From positions 1-7,839 of the forward strand of contig CAIYOB010001562.1 in the NCBI GenBank assembly GCA_903927685.1: 7,839 nt of DNA, in the 5' to 3' direction. The notes beneath the pieces were generated by a model that was not told the DNA's origin, did no database searches, and worked only from the letters and a program-made list of their open reading frames with translations. Shown here piece after piece: positions 6,145 to 7,839 of this stretch. The stretch comes from an uncultured Planctomycetaceae bacterium (lineage in GTDB: Bacteria; Planctomycetota; Planctomycetia; Pirellulales; Pirellulaceae). Position 1 is the first letter of the stretch, and each line of letters opens with the position of its first letter. Made by a program: the position numbers and the translations under genes.

Positions 6145-6295
6145 GGTGGATTACCTCCCGCAGCCCCGTAGGCCGCTCGCACAAGGATGGGTTCGCTCAC
6201 GGACGCCAAGTCAGAACAATAACCGGAATTCGGCCGGCCTGCAACAGAATCGCACGCTCCGTAGTCGCACGATCCGGTCGGCGCCACGCACCTTC
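6145..6295. other. Intergenic leader between Gfo/Idh and DUF362 genes
   Basis: These 151 bases contain the DUF362 Shine-Dalgarno site (6152-6158) and an 8-bp GGCCGGCC palindrome (6232-6239) next to a GAATTC, which are probably incidental in this composition. I see no terminator-like hairpin with a T-run after the Gfo/Idh TAA and no clear -35/-10 pair, so read-through from Gfo/Idh is possible but not shown. Confidence 0.35.
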
Positions 6296-7576
6296 TTAAG
6301 CCTCGGCCGGCAACTCGTAACCCTTACGCCGCGGTCGATCGGCGAAGCGATTGGCTTCGTCGTCGTTCAGGAAGACTTCCTGCACAGGGTCCCACTTCAG
6401 CCGCCGTCCGAGCCAGCGAGTGATATTGGCCAGATGACAGACGCTGATCGACCGGTGACCGATCTCGACGTCGGCCGTGGGCCGCTGCCGCGTGCGGATG
6501 CAGTCGATCCAGTTCTGCAGATGCCATTGAGCCTGCCACAAAGCGGTCTGGTCGCTCCACTTGCGTTCCTCTTCGACCGCATCGACTTTCTTCAGCAGTT
6601 CGACCGCAATCTCCCGGGGATTGGACGTAAACTTGTTGCGGTTCACCTCGATCTTCCCGTGCTCGCAGACGAAGATCGCGCCGCCCCACGGCCCGTGGTC
6701 CAGGACAAACCGCACCGGCACGCCGTTGGCAAACCGCATCTCCACCTTGCCGTTGGGGCCGTCGGTGGTGGGCCACATTTCCACCGGGCCGGTCTCGTCC
6801 GTGCCCAGCCCCCACTGAATCTGATCCACGCCATGCGCACCCCAATTGGTCATCTCGCCGCCATTGAAGTCCCGGCCGCCGCCGCCCCACCGCGAATTGA
6901 ACGGCCGCCACGCGACCTGATTCAGCCACAGATCCCAATCCAGTCCCGCGGGAACCGGTTCCGCCGGGCCGACGTCCGCGGGCGACTCGCCAGCCCCCGG
7001 GTAGCATGGCGCCTGCACCTCGATGATCTTCCCCAGTCCGCCCGTGCGGACCAGTTCACAGGCGATCCGATTCATAGCCATCGAACGCTGCTGCGAACCG
7101 ACTTGAAACACGCGGCCGTGCCTCCGCACGGCGTCGACGAGCACGCGTCCCTCGCGCACGTACAGGCTCAGCGGCTTTTCGGCGTAGACGTCCTTGCCCG
7201 CCTGGCAGGCGTGGATGGAGGGCAGCACCCGCTGAAACTCCTGCGTGGCGATGATCACCGCATCAACGTCTTGACGTTCGAGGAGCCGCTGGTAATGCGG
7301 ATACACCGGCCAGTCGCCCTTGCGGCTGGCCTTGAATGCCTCGGCACGTGGCAAATTACAGTCGGCCAAGGCTACAAGCTGACCGTCTTGGGGCAGTTGA
7401 TCGAGCAGCAGACTCGCCCGGTTGCCGACACCGATCGCGCCCACGGCCACCCGCTCGTTTGCTCCGGGCCGACCGTCAGCCGCGAGAACGCCAGAGGAGA
7501 TGATTCGCGGGATGCCAAAACCACCCGCGATACCGACCGCGCACTTCAGGACTTGTCGTCGTGATAGTCTGTTCAT
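6296..7576 (-). CDS. Gfo/Idh/MocA family oxidoreductase, Tat-exported
   Basis: This is an NAD(P)-dependent sugar or cyclitol dehydrogenase of the glucose-fructose oxidoreductase / inositol dehydrogenase / MocA family, 426 residues long. A twin-arginine signal (SRRQVL at 5-10, hydrophobic to about 32) precedes the Rossmann domain. The nucleotide motif is GAIGVGNRAS at 46-55, with ALADCN at 69-74 closing the second strand. The family Glu-Lys-Pro is at 133-135 and the C-terminal-domain signature NWGAHGVDQIQWG is at 244-256, with H248 and D251 as the usual catalytic/substrate residues. A typical RKGYELP end closes the protein. Planctomycetes encode many such exported paralogues, thought to act on sugars from complex polysaccharides; the substrate here cannot be read from sequence. 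As in exported GFOR, a tightly bound nucleotide is expected, because free NAD(P) is not available in the periplasm. The ATG at 7576-7574 has GGAGGT (7590-7585) at 8-base spacing. No functional link to the iron-sulfur genes is visible beyond strand and order. Confidence 0.92.
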   Translation of the reverse strand: MNRLSRRQVLKCAVGIAGGFGIPRIISSGVLAADGRPGANERVAVGAIGVGNRASLLLDQLPQDGQLVALADCNLPRAEAFKASRKGDWPVYPHYQRLLERQDVDAVIIATQEFQRVLPSIHACQAGKDVYAEKPLSLYVREGRVLVDAVRRHGRVFQVGSQQRSMAMNRIACELVRTGGLGKIIEVQAPCYPGAGESPADVGPAEPVPAGLDWDLWLNQVAWRPFNSRWGGGGRDFNGGEMTNWGAHGVDQIQWGLGTDETGPVEMWPTTDGPNGKVEMRFANGVPVRFVLDHGPWGGAIFVCEHGKIEVNRNKFTSNPREIAVELLKKVDAVEEERKWSDQTALWQAQWHLQNWIDCIRTRQRPTADVEIGHRSISVCHLANITRWLGRRLKWDPVQEVFLNDDEANRFADRPRRKGYELPAEA

Positions 7577-7780
7577 TGCACAGGACCTCCAGGTTTTGCC
7601 ACTCGAAGCTCGATCGGACGCTCGTGCGTCGTCAAGACGCGATGTCGGGGTGCTAAGGCGGAACGTCGCAAATTACCTCGATACCAAGACCAGCTCGATA
7701 CCAAGGTCAGCGGGCTAGGCAACCATCGTCATGGTTCGAACCCAGTCACCGTGAGGCAATGCGGAGCCCTGACGAAGCGA
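7577..7780. other. Upstream region of Gfo/Idh gene; no gene seen
   Basis: These 204 bases separate the Gfo/Idh start from the stop of the preceding gene on the - strand. They hold the Shine-Dalgarno site (7585-7590), a 17-bp tandem duplication (7677-7710) and a 6-bp inverted repeat AACCAT-cgtc-ATGGTT (7721-7736). On the - strand a TTGACG lies at 7635-7630, but no matching -10 follows at 16-18 bases, so I do not call a promoter. No coding frame with family-like content is present. Confidence 0.4.
7677..7710. repeat. 17-bp tandem duplication upstream of the Gfo/Idh gene
   Basis: CTCGATACCAAGACCAG (7677-7693) is followed directly by CTCGATACCAAGGTCAG (7694-7710). The first 12 bases are identical and 15 of 17 match overall. 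The copies are not themselves palindromic. They lie 101-134 bases before the Gfo/Idh start codon, a plausible place for paired regulator sites, though a simple slippage duplication is equally possible. Confidence 0.7.
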
Positions 7781-7839
7781 CTAGGGGGCGACCGCCGGTT
7801 CCGCTGGAGTGGCGGCAGCGGCCGGTTCGGGCGTGGCGG
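7781..7839 (-). CDS. C-terminal tail of an unidentified Ala/Pro-rich protein (5' end outside window)
   Basis: On the - strand the last 59 bases read as 18 complete codons and a TAG (7783-7781), encoding ATPEPAAAATPAEPAVAP. Low-complexity Ala/Pro/Glu tails of this kind are common at the ends of secreted or ribosome-associated proteins in GC-rich bacteria. The other two - strand frames give Arg/Pro-rich or Arg/Cys-rich strings less like a natural protein. If real, the gene is the one before Gfo/Idh on the same strand. Nothing can be said about its function from this fragment. Confidence 0.5.
   Translation of the reverse strand, partial: ATPEPAAAATPAEPAVAP

Noticed and set aside
6232..6239. GGCCGGCC palindrome as a regulatory site
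   Set aside because: This is a single GC-only octamer with no second copy and no promoter elements around it; chance is sufficient.
6143..7564. 473-codon open frame on the + strand opposite Gfo/Idh
   Set aside because: It mirrors the Gfo/Idh gene in the complementary frame, as often happens with GC-rich codon use. The - strand has the Tat signal, Rossmann motif and Shine-Dalgarno site.
7721..7736. AACCAT-cgtc-ATGGTT as a terminator for the gene ending at 7781
   Set aside because: The stem has only 6 pairs, half of them A-T, the outer bases mismatch, and no T-run follows on the - strand.
7731..7745. GGTTCGAACCC resembling a tRNA T-loop
   Set aside because: The flanking bases form only 3 of 5 stem pairs on the + strand and fewer on the - strand. 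No matching acceptor stem, D-arm or anticodon arm lies at the right distance, so it is not a tRNA gene.

Overview
The window is GC-rich bacterial DNA and most likely comes from a planctomycete (Pirellula-like lineage). This rests on the gene content: a Tat-exported Gfo/Idh/MocA oxidoreductase, a Tat-exported DUF362 protein, a DUF4914 protein and a NapH/NapG-type iron-sulfur protein side by side, with loose gene spacing and Ala/Pro-rich protein tails. The assignment comes from gene families only; there is no marker gene. All full-length genes share similar composition, and I see no insertion sequence, integrase, CRISPR array, tRNA or rRNA.

Layout. On the + strand, bases 1-231 hold the C-terminal end of a DUF4105/Lnb-type protein. 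It is followed after 43 bases by a stand-alone biotin protein ligase (275-1117, TTG start). A 167-base gap separates this pair from a convergent block in which everything is on the - strand. Read in the direction of transcription, from right to left, that block is: the tail of an unidentified Ala/Pro-rich protein (7781-7839), a Gfo/Idh/MocA oxidoreductase (6296-7576), a DUF362 protein (5209-6144), a NapH-NapG fusion membrane ferredoxin (3390-5102) and a DUF4914 protein (1285-3204).

The DUF362 and NapH-NapG genes probably work together. The fusion looks like a complete quinol-to-periplasm electron wire: a membrane half with two CxxxCP motifs and cytoplasmic-type clusters, then an internal twin-arginine motif and a four-cluster NapG-like half. 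The DUF362 protein has its own Tat signal and is therefore a candidate exported partner. No napA/napB-type terminal reductase lies in the window. The 106-base spacer between these two genes contains a perfect 12-bp hairpin and a G-rich heptamer tandem repeat that runs up to the start codon.

The most interesting protein is DUF4914. By eye it aligns over nearly its whole length with GTP-dependent PEP carboxykinase. It keeps the P-loop, the Mn-ligand Lys/His/Asp set and a PN-x-R motif, but the substrate loop and guanine pocket look altered. It may be a divergent, uncharacterised member of the PEPCK fold with a different substrate.
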